A DNA stretch of 64,000 nucleotides from assembly GCF_030848805.1 (NCBI RefSeq), contig NC_092360.1:5828001-5892000 (forward strand). Reading direction: 5' to 3'. Shown here piece by piece: positions 12,032 through 23,213 of the stretch. The position numbers and the translations under genes are program-made. How positions within the stretch are numbered: the stretch's first letter is position 1; each line of letters starts with the position of its first letter. The notes under the pieces were generated by a model that was not told where the DNA came from, made no database searches, and saw nothing but the letters and a program-made list of their open reading frames with translations. Source of the DNA: Temnothorax longispinosus (taxonomy: Eukaryota > Arthropoda > Insecta > Hymenoptera > Formicidae).

Positions 12032-12371
12032 GACAGTTATAGTGGACTTAAAAAAAAACGCAGCAAGTTTTGGAATTATTTCGAGGAATTGAAACCTTTG
12101 CTAGTAAAATGCACGACCTGTAAAAAAGAAATTAAAATACCTCATCGAAACAAGTTTGTGTCAATATTCAGAAGACACTTATTTAATGTACATGGAATAT
12201 TTCTCGATAATGACATTCTCTCGCTGACGACTTAAAACAATATTACTCGGAGTTACCGGGATATAAGGCAAAATGTAATCATTGTAGCAAAACATTGTCT
12301 TTCTTAACAAGTATGACAAATTTACGAGAACATTTAAGAAGACATTCCACAAAAATCCAGGGTCGAGATGA
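12032..12371 (+). pseudogene. BED-type zinc-finger exon, unit 7, frameshifted
   Basis: Exon homologous to unit 5, with acceptor 'attacag' and donor GTAAGT at 12372. A 4-nt deletion (ACCT missing in 'TCGCTACCTGACG') in the linker between the two fingers shifts the frame, giving a stop at once (ACT TAA). The second finger is cut off. The initiator ATG of units 1, 2 and 4 is GTG here. As in unit 5, the downstream AATAAA block is missing. This is the last unit of the array. Confidence 0.55.
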
Positions 12372-14206
12372 GTAAGTACACATTCAAAAAATTATTAAAA
12401 TACTAAAGATTATGCTTATTTGCAATTCTGATCATAAATGTGCCTCTCAAATTGTAATAACGATTATTTCTAATTATTTCGCAAATATAATTCAAATAAA
12501 TATGAATCCTTTATTTTCACGTTTTTTCATGCATCATAGATATAGACAATTCAGAAATTTAAATTAAATATTTATTTGTTTGATATTAGTATTGCAAAAA
12601 TTTGAGGTAGATATATAAAATGTACAATTTATTCATAGTTCTAATAGATATTTAAATTGAATAGCTCTATTTAATAAAATCTATATATGGCAACTCTCAA
12701 ATCTGCCATCCACTGATTACGTAGATGAATAATAATTAATAATAATTAATAAAAGTTTCTGTTAGACAACAATCAACCGTTCTTTGTAGTATTTGATTAC
12801 ACGTTGTAGGTTTACAAATGTCAGCTTAGTGATATTGATTATTTGTTACCCTTGAGTTATTATTGTACCTATATGTATATAGCACCAACCTAATTTCTGA
12901 CATGTTGTACATTTTTTCATAAAAATATTTTATCATTTTAGACCGTTTTAGTTGGTGACCGTATCCGTTTTATGTTTAAACACTTACTCACATTAAAACA
13001 GCCTTTATTATAAATTATATATTAGGAAGAACGTCTCTTTCAGGCGACGTATATAAACAATAAATAAGTGAAACACGGATATAATATACAATTAAATTAA
13101 TGTACAAAATATTATAAGTTTAATTAGGGAGATACTCCATTTTACGGTCAGGACAAAATTTTGATAGCCTAATAAAATTGTTCGTGTGAATATATAGCAT
13201 GTATATTTCTTCATCTCAACTAAAGCTGGAATAGAACAATTACGTTAAAATAGCGTTTCACTTTAACTTAATTTTAAATCATATATATCGTGTTTCACTT
13301 ATCTATTAATTACATATTCAGTCTAGACATTAATTGCTTGAAATTAGCATTATAGAAATTCGAGGTATAAAACACTTGGCGCGAGACACTACCGTGTCTC
13401 TTGATTTTCTCTCTTTATCTCTTTCTTTTTCTTCCACCTACTCATTCTCACTTACAAAATTTCACTCCATTATAATTCACCGTCAATAAGTACATAATAG
13501 CATTAAGTAATATGTACAGTTGTAGAATTGTAATAATTATTATTTTTTTAATTTTTAATCACACCACGTTTCTACACAGACCGAGCACTTCAAGTTCAGC
13601 GGATTATGTTATAGATGTGGTTCTGGAACGCAGCCTTAGAAATTAATACATGAAATATGAATCCAATGTATTCCTTTGATTAAAATAATAACAAAATAAT
13701 AATATTTTATAAAAATAACATAAAAGTAAAATTTTATAATTTATTTAAAAATTTTATTTTTAGACAAAAAATATTTTTACTGTTCGTTGAATTAAAAAGT
13801 ACGAACGGACAAATATTTTCTTTTGTATCAATATATTTATTAATGTTCGTTAATGATATGTTAATTTGTCACTCACCAACCCCGATGCGCAACAGCGGAA
13901 TTATATCTGCTACGTAGCTACGTTGATTCTGTAACAAACAAATACAAAATTCATTTTAAAACAGTGTTTAAAAAATCTAATGTTTTAAAACATAATTCTT
14001 ATCGCATCCAACGTTTTATTTATTATTTAATTTATAGATATTTCTTTAAATAATTATATATTTTTCGATAAAGATCTTTACAAAAATCAATTTTTATAAA
14101 AGATTAAATTACTCCTCTTCTTCTATTATTTTTAAATCATAGTAAAATAAAAAAGCTCAAAAATAAACAAAAAAATTACTCACACAAAATAAAAAATAAT
14201 ATTTAC
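12372..14206. other. AT-rich intergenic sequence
   Basis: No supported gene. At 13376-13408 there is a minus-oriented copy of a dispersed motif containing the hairpin GAGACAC-GGTA-GTGTCTC (other copies near 50.5 and 52.7 kb). The rest is AT-rich with no splice-linked open frames that I can defend. Confidence 0.5.
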
Positions 14207-14700
14207 CGCAAAGTTGTTCCGCTGGCGCCCGATGCCTCTCCCAGGCCTCCTCTTCTCGAACTGTCCTCTCAGGTTGTTAGTTGGAATTCCCTCGATGCGA
14301 CACTCTGCGTTATCTTCTGAAGCATATAAATAAGCAATTCGATTAAATAATTCTTACGAGTATCGAACTTTTTATTTATCATTCAATTAGAAATTTTTAC
14401 TTCAATAATTATACATTTTCCGAATAAGATCTTTAGAAAAATGAACTCTTATAAAATTTCAAATTACTTATTTCTTTCTAATTATTATTTCAAAATCATG
14501 ATGAGAAATAAAACGACTCAAGTATAAGCAAAAATTAAAATTACTTTTACACAAAATAAAAAGTAATATTTACCACAATGTCGTTTTGCCGGCGTTTGAT
14601 GCCTCCCCTAGGCCTCATCCTCCTTCTCTCAGGCTGACCTCTCGGGTTGTCAGCTCCCTCGATGCCCGACACAACTCCATCGGCACCACAAACGCGAATA
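14207..14700 (-). other. Two duplicated exon-like blocks, unassigned
   Basis: On the minus strand, 14207-14316 has a good acceptor (TATGCTTCAG before 14316), an open frame (...RGQFEKRRPGRG...) and a donor GTAAATATT. A homologous block at 14574-14690 has the same donor and a similar frame (...RGQPERRRMRPRG...). The blocks and ~80 bp of downstream AT-rich flank are repeated with a period of about 365 bp. I do not recognise the peptide. These could be duplicated coding exons, parts of a non-coding transcript, or a repeat. Confidence 0.3.
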
Positions 14701-15363
14701 ACAATGATCGCGCGATAATTAATACGCCACTCCCGAAAACATGAAATAACGCCAGATTTTGTCCGTCGAAAAATCGTCCACGATAACCACGTTATCTCAA
14801 CGCGTTCAAAGCCGGACAACTGACTCGATTTGCCCGATTAAAGACTTAGCCCCGCGTGGTCAGTATGAAGTGTTCGACAGAGAGAAGAGAGATCCTCGAA
14901 AAGTAGAAAACGAGTTCTCTACAATGAGGATCATCTTTCCTCGTCATCGACACGTCTGGTTACAACCCCTCCACGCACAGTTAGATCAAATGATCTGGGC
15001 AGACTGCGATCTCCAGGCCGTCCCTGTTCAAGGACTACGCACGAGACAGCCGTCACGTCTGAAAACGTGGAAATTGGCGCAGTTATTATGAAAATCGCGC
15101 GACGGAATTCCGGATAATCCGACGACTTCGAACGGCACTCCCGAAAATGCGACGCGACGAACCGTTTATACAAAGTTCAGTATTTTTTACAAAGTTAAAG
15201 TATTTGTTATAAACGAATCGACAACGATTGGATTTAGTTTCTCTGCTCTTCGGTGAAAGTGGAATAGCCTGTAAAAGGTAAGTTACGCATACGTTTAGGT
15301 CGGTATACTAAGTTGAGATAGATAGGAGTACAAGTGAGCGAGAATAGAAATATGCGAGAATAA

Positions 15364-15524
15364 AGGCTCAGTCACAATGACAAAAATAAGGAATAAGATA
15401 AAGGAATAAGGAATAAGGGAATGTCGCATCTCACTTCAGTACACGTACATTAAAGTGAGATGCAACATGCCTTATTCCTAATTCCTTTATCTTATTCCTT
15501 ATTCCTCTCATTGTGACTGAGCCT
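15364..15524. mobile_element. MITE with TAA target duplication (161 bp)
   Basis: Terminal repeats AGGCTCAGTCACAATGA and TCATTGTGACTGAGCCT are flanked by TAA at 15361-15363 and 15525-15527. The arms contain AGGAATAAGG/CCTTATTCCT runs, making nearly the whole element palindromic. PIF/Harbinger-type by target duplication. Confidence 0.75.
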
Positions 15525-15701
15525 TAATGCTAATAGTTGAAGGGATTATAGAAAGCGAATAAAGTACGCGTCGCGTGTGATTAATTTCAAGAGTATCGTA
15601 CAAGGATGGCAAAGCCGCGCGATCATTATATTCTAGTAATTACTTATTGTAATCACGTTTACTTGTAATCAATATTTTGTTTGGCGCAAGTCTTTAAAAA
15701 C

Positions 15702-15840
15702 CAGAATATTGTTTTGAGTAAATGTAATGCTTATAATGACTTTATGGTAGATTTGTGGATTCAGTATTTGGTATGCTTATATATCCGCAAATCTACCATA
15801 AAGTCATTGTAAGAATTACATTTATTCAAAACAATATTCT
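15702..15840. repeat. Inverted repeat, MITE-like
   Basis: Left arm AGAATATTGTTTTGAGTAAA... and right arm ...TTTATTCAAAACAATATTCT pair along ~55 bp, with an AT-rich loop near 15760-15785. Probably a palindromic MITE; the ends are not sharply defined. Confidence 0.55.
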
Positions 15841-16370
15841 TGACTTCTGTTAAGAGATTATTTTTCTGTGTGTATATATAAATAGAAGCATATACGGAGA
15901 GAATTTTTTGTTATATTTTACCCTTAAATTCACTACAAACTTGGGACAACTTGACAACCAAGGAATTTTTAAAATATACAAAAGACATTTTACAAACAAC
16001 GTGATAAAAATTACCAAGCAGATTGGAAAATTTTGAAAAATTATTGAAATTTCCTAGATATATTTTAGTAAAATTAATCAAACATATTTTATATTTTAAT
16101 GTAATAGATATTAATATTTTTTATTATGGTAGATGTTAATCAAAATAGCTCGCATAAAATTCTTGGTGGTACATGTCCCACAACTACCATGATTTCAGGG
16201 TAAATTTTAAAAGAAAATTCTCTCCGTATATTATCTTTCTTATAAAAACAAAAAATACATATTTTAATAATGCTGTATATTCATATTGCATCTGATTTTT
16301 TATATATATAAGATGCAATATTATATATGACTGACTGAACTAATTAAATGTAAAGTTGTAATACATTTAC

Positions 16371-16429
16371 CAATTAAATGAGTCGCGACGCCACTCGTCC
16401 CGAAGCCGATCCGTATCTATAATAGAGTT
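16371..16429 (-). other. Tandem exon-like module, copy 1
   Basis: A 59-nt minus-strand segment between a strong acceptor (TTTCATTTTCAG) and donor GTAAAT. It is open in the frame ending 'EWRRDSFN' plus two bases. Homologous modules at 16821-16897 and 17325-17385 lie in ~450-500-bp tandem repeats (16379-16827, 16828-17331, 17332-~17590). The gene is unknown. Confidence 0.35.
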
Positions 16430-16820
16430 CTGAAAATGAAAGAACATTATCAATATATAGCGGAGGCGCTTCGTCTCTCGCACGTCGACTTCTCGCGTTA
16501 AAAGCGACGCGGCGCGGCGGCGGTGTCACTATACGCATCCCGCTCTAGACTTCGCGATTATGCATTTTTCGTACTTCGAATAGGAAAATACTATGTCCGC
16601 CTATTACTACGATTATTATTTTGCATTCGAGCAAATAGGCATATTAATCTTTTGGCAGATATCCGCAATTTCGCGACATTAGAAAATACGATCGCGTATA
16701 TATACTCTCACGACTGCCCGCGCGACACACCATCGGCCGAACAAGCGCCGCGAAACACGTATTTTCAAGAATTATTAAGACCCGAGCGTCCCGAATTCAT
16801 ACTATGCGACAGATACTCAC

Positions 16821-16897
16821 CAATTAAATGAGTCGCGACACCACTCCGTCCCGGGGGTCCCGGGGCCGATCCGTACCCGTACCGTGTCCGTCGCGAT
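16821..16897 (-). other. Tandem exon-like module, copy 2
   Basis: A 77-nt minus-strand homologue of copy 1 with acceptor TTTTCCTTTTCAG and donor GTGAGT. The open frame ends 'EWCRDSFN' plus two bases and is enlarged by an inserted GGGACCCCC-rich stretch. Confidence 0.35.
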
Positions 16898-17324
16898 CTG
16901 AAAAGGAAAAAAAACGTCATCAATATATATGGCGGAGACGCTTCGTCTCCCTCCCGCGCGGACAACTTCTCGCGCCATGAGCGTCACGATATGTCGCTAC
17001 GCGTCGCGCTCTCAACTTCGCAATCATGAATTTTCCGACTTCGAAAATCAAATACTACATAAGCTGTCCTATTATTACGATCGTTATTTTGTATTCTAGC
17101 GAATAGATGTACTAATATTTTTAACAGATATATCCGCGATATTCGCGATATTGGAAAATATAATCGTCACTTGCCCGCGCGACGCGCCTTCGACCGAACA
17201 AAGTATCGCGAAATACGTAGTATATTCTTCCAAATCATTAATACCCGAGCGTTGAATCGATACTGCGCGATAGATACCGCAATAAATAAATGCATGCAAG
17301 ATTAATGAAAGTTACGACTTTAAC

Positions 17325-17385
17325 CAATTAAATGAGTCGCGACGCCACTCGTCCCGGAGCCGATCCGTGCCGTGTCCGTCGTGTT
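17325..17385 (-). other. Tandem exon-like module, copy 3
   Basis: A 61-nt minus-strand homologue with acceptor TGCATTTTCCAG and donor GTTAAA. The frame ending 'DEWRRDSFN' is open but enters in a different phase from copy 1, so the three copies are not interchangeable as coding exons unless the upstream exons differ. Confidence 0.3.
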
Positions 17386-17590
17386 CTGGAAAATGCAAAT
17401 GAATGCAGGAAAACGTCATCAATATGGCGGAGACACTTTGAATCGTCTCCCGCGCGGACCGCGGTCAACTTCACGTTCGACAACGTTCGATCAGTTCGAT
17501 AAGGAGCGGCATCACTATACGCGTCCCGTTCTTACTTCTTACATTCGCGTTCATGCATTTTTCTTATACGCTATCCCTAGCCTTATATAA

Positions 17591-18130
17591 CAATACTAAA
17601 ATATATATATTAGAAACTGGAAACAAGAATATCACTCTCTTAATATACATATATGTTTTTCACTCTCTTTTTTAAATACAGGTGTTAACCATAAAAATCT
17701 AATAATTTTTTTATTATTTAATCTCTGTACATATGTATAACACTATACATTTGCAAATGTAGCGCGGACGCGCACTAGAATGATGTTTTATCAGCAGTGT
17801 CGGAAAATGAACGTGGGCTACGTAGTACCAATTTCGAAAATGGATGTTACACATACTACTGGCGGTAGTGTACACAGGAGGTTTTGACGGTCTTCCACGA
17901 AAAAGGCCGGGATGGCGCCTCTTTCGCGCTTCTCTCTGGTGCCATCTTTATTAACGCGTCACGTAAACTACCTAGATTGAATCTGCTCGATAATGCTGCC
18001 AACAGTGCCAACGCAAGAGCGTGAAGCACAGCGGCAAACATCTTTTCAACTTCACATGGAAACATCGGAGTTTTTGTTTACGATTGATAATTTGACAGTC
18101 GTTGTGGAATTTAGCAAGGTCTTTTGAGAT
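17591..18130 (+). promoter_or_regulatory. Upstream/5'-leader region of otubain
   Basis: About 540 bp between the tandem modules and the OTUB1 start codon. The part nearest the gene (17.76-18.13 kb) is less AT-rich and contains CpGs, as in promoter regions of this genome. I see no convincing TATA box and cannot place the start site. Confidence 0.3.
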
Positions 18131-19624
18131 ATGGAAAATAACTCGCTTAAGGAGCAACCCGTAGAAAACACAGGTCTCTTAGCGTAATTTATTATCGAGA
18201 AATCAAAGCCGGGCAATTTATTATCCTGATCTTCATTGCAGATGTCAACCAGGACGAGTTAATACTTCAGCAACAAAGACGTATCGAGAAGGAGGTTAAT
18301 ACGTTGCTTGTGTCACGTTAAAAGTGTACCTTCGAAGGACATATTAGTTCCGTTTAATTCGCGCGATTAGAAATAAAATCTGTCGTATATTCAAATTAGC
18401 CTTGTTACCTCTTCGAAGTGTTCCTTCTATTTCTACGATAGAGTTTCAATGTGAAATGAAGATTACTTATTTTATTATTTACGATTTATTATTCGATAAA
18501 ACATATAACACTTGAACAATTATACTGCTTTTAATAGTATAAATTTTACTCCGAATACTACCTTGACAATTGTCGAGTGTTTTCTCTTAAGTGAAGACTG
18601 AAACTTTCATGAGGTTCCTACTTTCAGATATATAGTTATCTTCTGTATTTTAGATTTCGGAATCTATAGCATTGGTTGGCGAGAAGGAACCACTGAAGAG
18701 CTTAGAACAAGAATATGCGGAAGACGATGTGTATCTTTCGAAGGCGAAAGCCTTGGCTCAAAAGTATTCTTACATTAGGAGAACTAGACCTGACGGCAAT
18801 TGTTTCTTCAGAGCATTTAGTTATGCTTACTTGGAGAAATTAATTGGGAACAAAGAGGAGTACGATAAGTTTCGTGATCTAGCTTTAAAAAGCAAGGATA
18901 GCCTTGTAGCTCTAGGTTTTCCCCAATTTACAGTCGAGGACTTTCATGACACGGTGAGACTTTATTTTCATCCTTGAATTAAGAATTTATATTCTTGAAA
19001 AAGTATATATGGTATACATATAGTAGATTTTAAAAAATGTACATATAATATACATATGTATAGTATATGTATTATATAATATGACTTTGACATGTAGAAT
19101 TTATTGTGAGGAACACGAGTCGATTTTGATGAACTTTTGTTACAGTTTATGGAAGTCATTGATAAAGTAGGCGGTGATACGGAGTCCAGTCACATGGAAT
19201 TACACAAATTGTTCAATGAACAAGGTTATTCCGATTACGTTGTTGTGTATCTTAGATTAATCACATCTGGTCAGTTGCAGCGCGACGCTGACTTCTACCA
19301 ACATTTTATTGAGGGGGAACGCACTATCTCGGAATTCTGTCATCAAGTTCGTATTTGACATTAATCTCAACGATCTTTCTTCTATCTGTTATTAATATTT
19401 GCTCTAATGTACTCTTTGTTTTCTAGGAAGTCGAACCAATGTATAAGGAATCTGACCATATTCACATTATAGCAATGAGTAGTGCCCTAGGAACTGGTGT
19501 TAGAGTTCGTTACATGGACAGGGGTGCAGGAACCGAGGTGACTGCCCATGACTTTCCCGAAGGTGCTATACCAGCTGTGCACTTACTATATCGTCCTGGT
19601 CACTACGATATTCTTTATCCTTGA
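18131..19624 (+). CDS. OTUB1: Ubiquitin thioesterase otubain (OTUB1 type)
   Basis: Cysteine deubiquitinase of the OTU family. OTUB1 orthologues cut Lys48-linked ubiquitin chains and block certain E2 enzymes without catalysis in cytosol and nucleus. There are five coding exons: 18131-18173, 18242-18294, 18654-18953, 19146-19346 and 19427-19624. Every junction keeps frame, giving 264 residues; human OTUB1 has 271. The catalytic core is complete: DGNCFF (Asp79, Cys82) and the C-terminal 'RPGHYDILYP' with His258 and Asp260. The EYAEDD and KYSYIR-TRPDGNC blocks are typical of OTUB1. The N-terminal ~40 residues, which in the family bear the E2-inhibiting helix, are present but divergent. The start is the first in-frame ATG. 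An AATAAA lies near 19870. It converges on BORCS7. Confidence 0.93.
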
Positions 19625-20680
19625 TGAATCTGACGTTATACAGGTTTTTTTTAATACGACAAAAATGATTTCTAATGGCCAGATCTACTTCAAACTTTAT
19701 TTTCAAAAGTGTTTCAGTTATAAGCAATATGTTACCTTTAATCCTAAAAAAAAGAGAAGCAAATAAGTCAATTTCGTGTATACATTTTATCCGAGTGCAT
19801 TTGCGTATGAGTTCGTCGATATATCCTGTTTATAAGCGTCATTTTAAACTTTAAGACTAATTATCTGGAATAAATATCAAAGAAATCGATCTATTGTGTT
19901 ATTTAATTAGTGTGTTCTGTTCCTTTTTCTTTTTCTCTCATCTAGGCATATATATATTCACTCATCTAAAAAAATTAATAAGTAACACATTTTGCAGTAA
20001 TTCTAAAGGGAATATTTCAACTTTACATTCCTTCCATACAGAATTATATTTTATTTACATATATATTAATTTTTGTTAACAGTATATAGAACACAAACAC
20101 ATATTCTTTCTCAGTCTACAAGTGTATCACAGAAATTAAAAACATTTTATAATCTATACATATACTTAATAACATAACAATTTATAGCAAAAAGAAGAAA
20201 CTGTTATATAATTTCTAAATCATATGTTGCAATTTTAGAAAGATTCTAAACTTGCAATATACGTTCTTAATCTTCGTCTATCAAGATTCATGCGGGTCAC
20301 GCTTTTCGCAAGGTGGACTGAATCCTGATAGAAGCATTTTGTAGTTTTCTCAACTAATTTTCTCAACTAGGCATTTTTTATAAGTTAGAACCGTTAGAAA
20401 ATATTTGAAAGTAAACAAAGTATATTGCAAAATATGTAAAATACCTCATAAAATATAAAATACATTGCATTTATTATTTGGGTGGAAATCTGTTGGATAT
20501 TCAACAGAGATGATACGAGTAGGATTTGACCTGTACCTTGTTAGACGAAGATTAAAATTAATCAATCCTGCAATATATAACATTCATACCACACAGTTCA
20601 TAAATACATATTCTGCAGACACTCGATATATAGAATTCTTATGTATACAACATAAAATAAATACGTATGTATTAATACTG

Positions 20681-21097
20681 TTATCGTTGCATAGACCGTA
20701 CTTGTTCGGTGACTTCCTCCAACATCGTCGAACTTTTGTCAATCGCGTCCATTTGATATTCCAAGTGAGTAGCAATGAGTGCAAGCTTTTTCAAACTGGA
20801 TTCCATCGTTTCCAGCCCATGCTCCTGTTGCGCAAAGTTCCTCGCTGCATGCGTTAAAATCTGCAGGGACAAACAACAGGATACGTTCAGCGGCACAAGA
20901 TCATTAATTTAACATTACAATATCAGTTAGCTTTTCTATTTAGAAAAATGAAATGTTACTTCGTTGCTTCTGGAACCCCGTTGTATCTGCCTGGCGAGCG
21001 AGGCAATGTTATTGACATTAACTTGCACCCTATCCGCCAATCTCATCTTTGACTCGATGAACAAGCTACGCGCGCTTGTGCTGGACGCTGAAGCCAT
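20681..21097 (-). CDS. BORCS7: BLOC-1-related complex (BORC) subunit 7
   Basis: Small subunit of BORC, the eight-protein complex on the cytosolic face of lysosomes that recruits Arl8 and kinesin for outward movement. There are two coding exons, 20960-21097 (start) and 20681-20860, joined in phase 0 by donor GTAACA and acceptor CTGCAG. The product has 105 residues against about 105 in human. Recognisable blocks are 'GSRS' followed by '-AARN-', then 'LKKLALIATHLEYQMDAID', matching the family's AARN...LRKMAIITTHLQYQ region. It is entirely helical/coiled-coil in character with no membrane segment or signal peptide. A minus-strand AATAAA lies near 20470. It runs convergently with otubain; the ~1-kb gap holds both 3' UTRs. 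Confidence 0.88.
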
Positions 21098-21470
21098 GTT
21101 GTATCGTTTCTCATTAATTGTCGGGTAAGTCTTGCTCTTAATGTTATCCAGGATAGACCGTGCGTTTTGTTGATTGATATTCTTATAAGAAAGACTGTTT
21201 CATTATCTGAAAACATTATACAATTAAAGGCAATGTTATTCGTAATTTACACCTTATTAACATGCTACCTTACAGATGTCCTTTAATGCACGCTTTTATG
21301 CATTTGACGTTTCGTTGAGACGTGACGTGTCTGTCGCATCTGCGAAATAAAAAGTCGATTCATACACGCAACATCACGAACGGTCGCAAATCGCAAACCA
21401 TCACAAACGGTCACAAGCACAAGTCACAAACAAATGCGACAAACTCGAAAGCTAAACTTAAGCCCCTTGC

Positions 21471-21574
21471 ACAATAGGCGATAGCGATAACGATAGCGAC
21501 AATGACAAAGGTGCCGACAAAGCTGTAGGCTGTGTAGCTATCGCTATCGCTATCGCCTATTGTGCAAGGGGCTT
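21471..21574. mobile_element. MITE J, ~102 bp, in TTAA chain
   Basis: Palindromic ends AGCCCCTTGCACAATAGGCG and its complement ending GGGGCT are flanked by TTAA on both sides. The core is rich in GCGATAGCGATAACGATAGCG. It is the first of four consecutive elements that share boundary TTA/TTAA sites. Confidence 0.7.
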
Positions 21575-21575
21575 A

Positions 21576-21652
21576 AGACCGCTAAACCAATGAGCATCCA
21601 GCATAAAGTCGCCATATTAATTTACATAAGATGCTCATTGGTTTAGCGGTCT
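21576..21652. mobile_element. MITE K, ~77 bp, in TTAA chain
   Basis: Ends AGACCGCTAAACCAATGAGC and GCTCATTGGTTTAGCGGTCT with TTAA on both sides. It directly abuts elements J and L1. Confidence 0.7.
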
Positions 21653-21654
21653 TA

Positions 21655-21813
21655 AGGTGGAAGCACATAAAATTGCAGGAGCCATGAGCAGAATACAGAA
21701 GCCATATGCGCATGCGCTATGGTATCTGTTAGAGCTCTTCAGATACCATAGCGCATGCGCATATGGCTTCTGCATTCTGCTCATGGCTTCTGCAATTTTA
21801 TGTGCTTCCACCT
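21655..21813. mobile_element. MITE L, copy 1 (159 bp)
   Basis: Near-perfect palindrome starting AGGTGGAAGCACATAAAATT and ending AATTTTATGTGCTTCCACCT, with TTA target duplications at 21652-21654 and 21814-21816. The centre carries GCGCATGCGC. Identical in length to copy 2. Confidence 0.8.
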
Positions 21814-21816
21814 TTA

Positions 21817-21975
21817 AGGTGGAAGCACATAAAATTGCAGAAGCCATGAGCAGAATGCAGAAGCCATATGCGCATGCGCTATGGTATCTGAAGAGCTCTA
21901 ACAGATACCATAGCGCATGCGCATATGGCTTCTGTATTCTGCTCATGGCTCCTGCAATTTTATGTGCTTCCACCT
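21817..21975. mobile_element. MITE L, copy 2 (159 bp)
   Basis: Second copy of the same 159-bp palindrome, sharing the TTA at 21814-21816 with copy 1 and flanked on the right by TTA at 21976-21978. The element therefore inserted exactly at the target duplication of its sibling. Confidence 0.8.
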
Positions 21976-22286
21976 TTATGCTATGCATGTGCAGCCTATG
22001 CACTTTTGTGTGCTCGGCCTCTTGCACACAGCTCGAAGAAAATATAACCTTAAAAGCATATTATTTCATTTTAAAAGTTTTCCTGTGCTATATATGATTT
22101 AAAAGAGGCATCCAATTCGCCCTCTACTCGAAGGCAACTCCAAAAAGAATTTATTTTATTCGAAGACCACATACAGATGATGTAATTGTTTATGAAGGAT
22201 ACGAGACAGGTAATGTCATTAAATACGTTTGTGATAATTTAACGAGCAATTATGAGCGAAACAGGATGTCTAGTTTTTAAGACTTT

Positions 22287-23213
22287 TTGGTAAAACTGAA
22301 GGAGAGCTCCCTCCTCACCGATTTCGATGAAATTAGGCTTAATCGATTCGTTTTTGCACAAACGAATGAATCTGGCAGAAAAAAGCCCCGCTCGGCCCCG
22401 CGACGCGAGATATTAACTGTTAAAGTTGACGACTATCAGGTTATGAGACCTGTCATACCGACGCGATGTAGCGACCACGAACATGCCCTGCGGCCATATG
22501 CGCATGCTCCGTAGCCGCACGCGTATGCAAAAGAAGGTCACGTGACAACTGTCCAAGCGGTAAGTAAAACAATTTCAAATGTTGATTCTCTTAATATGTA
22601 CTTTTCATATACCAACAATTCTCTGCTTTAACAAATTATTTCTGTGTAATTTGTTAAAGCAGAGAATAGTTGGTATATGAAGAGCATAGAGATTTATATG
22701 TACTTTTTATATACCAACTATTCTCTGCTTTAACAAATTACACAGAAATAATTTGTTAAAGCAGAGAATAGTTGGTATATGAAAAGCACATATTTATATG
22801 TACTTTTCATATACCAACTATTCTCTGCTTTAACAAATTACACAGAAATAATTTGTTAAAGCAGAGAATAGTTGGTATATGAAAAGTACATATTTAAGAG
22901 AATCAACATTTGAAATTGTTTTACTTACCGCTTGGACAGTTGTCACGTGACCTTCTTTTGCATACGCGTGCGGCTACGGAGCATGCGCATATGGCCGCAG
23001 GGCATGTTCGTGGTCGCTACCAGTCGCTACATCGCGTCGGTATGACAGGTCTCATAACCTGATAGTCGTCAACTTTAACAGTTAATATCTCGCGTCTCGG
23101 GGCCGAGCGGGGCTTTTTTCTGCCAGATTCATTCGTTTTGTGCAAAAACGAATCGATTAAGCCTAATTTCATCGAAATCGGTGAGGAGGGAGCTCTCCTT
23201 CAGTTTTACCAAC
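22287..23213. mobile_element. 927-bp foldback element with nested palindromes
   Basis: Outer arms of about 306 bp (22287-22592) and 321 bp (22893-23213) are reverse complements with high identity. The right arm has a 10-bp duplication (CAGTCGCTAC) near 23020. Between the arms are three consecutive ~98-bp palindromes (about 22593-22695, 22696-22795, 22796-22893), each built on TTTGTTAAAGCAGAGAATAG. There is no transposase frame. It is a foldback/long-TIR non-autonomous DNA transposon; the family is not recognised. Confidence 0.75.

Noticed and set aside
21635..22097. Long open frames on both strands (130-146 codons)
   Set aside because: They run through the two 159-bp palindromic MITEs; the repetitive peptide mirrors the inverted repeat on both strands.
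22287..22514. 75-codon plus-strand frame
   Set aside because: Lies wholly within the left arm of the foldback element and is mirrored in the right arm; no domain.
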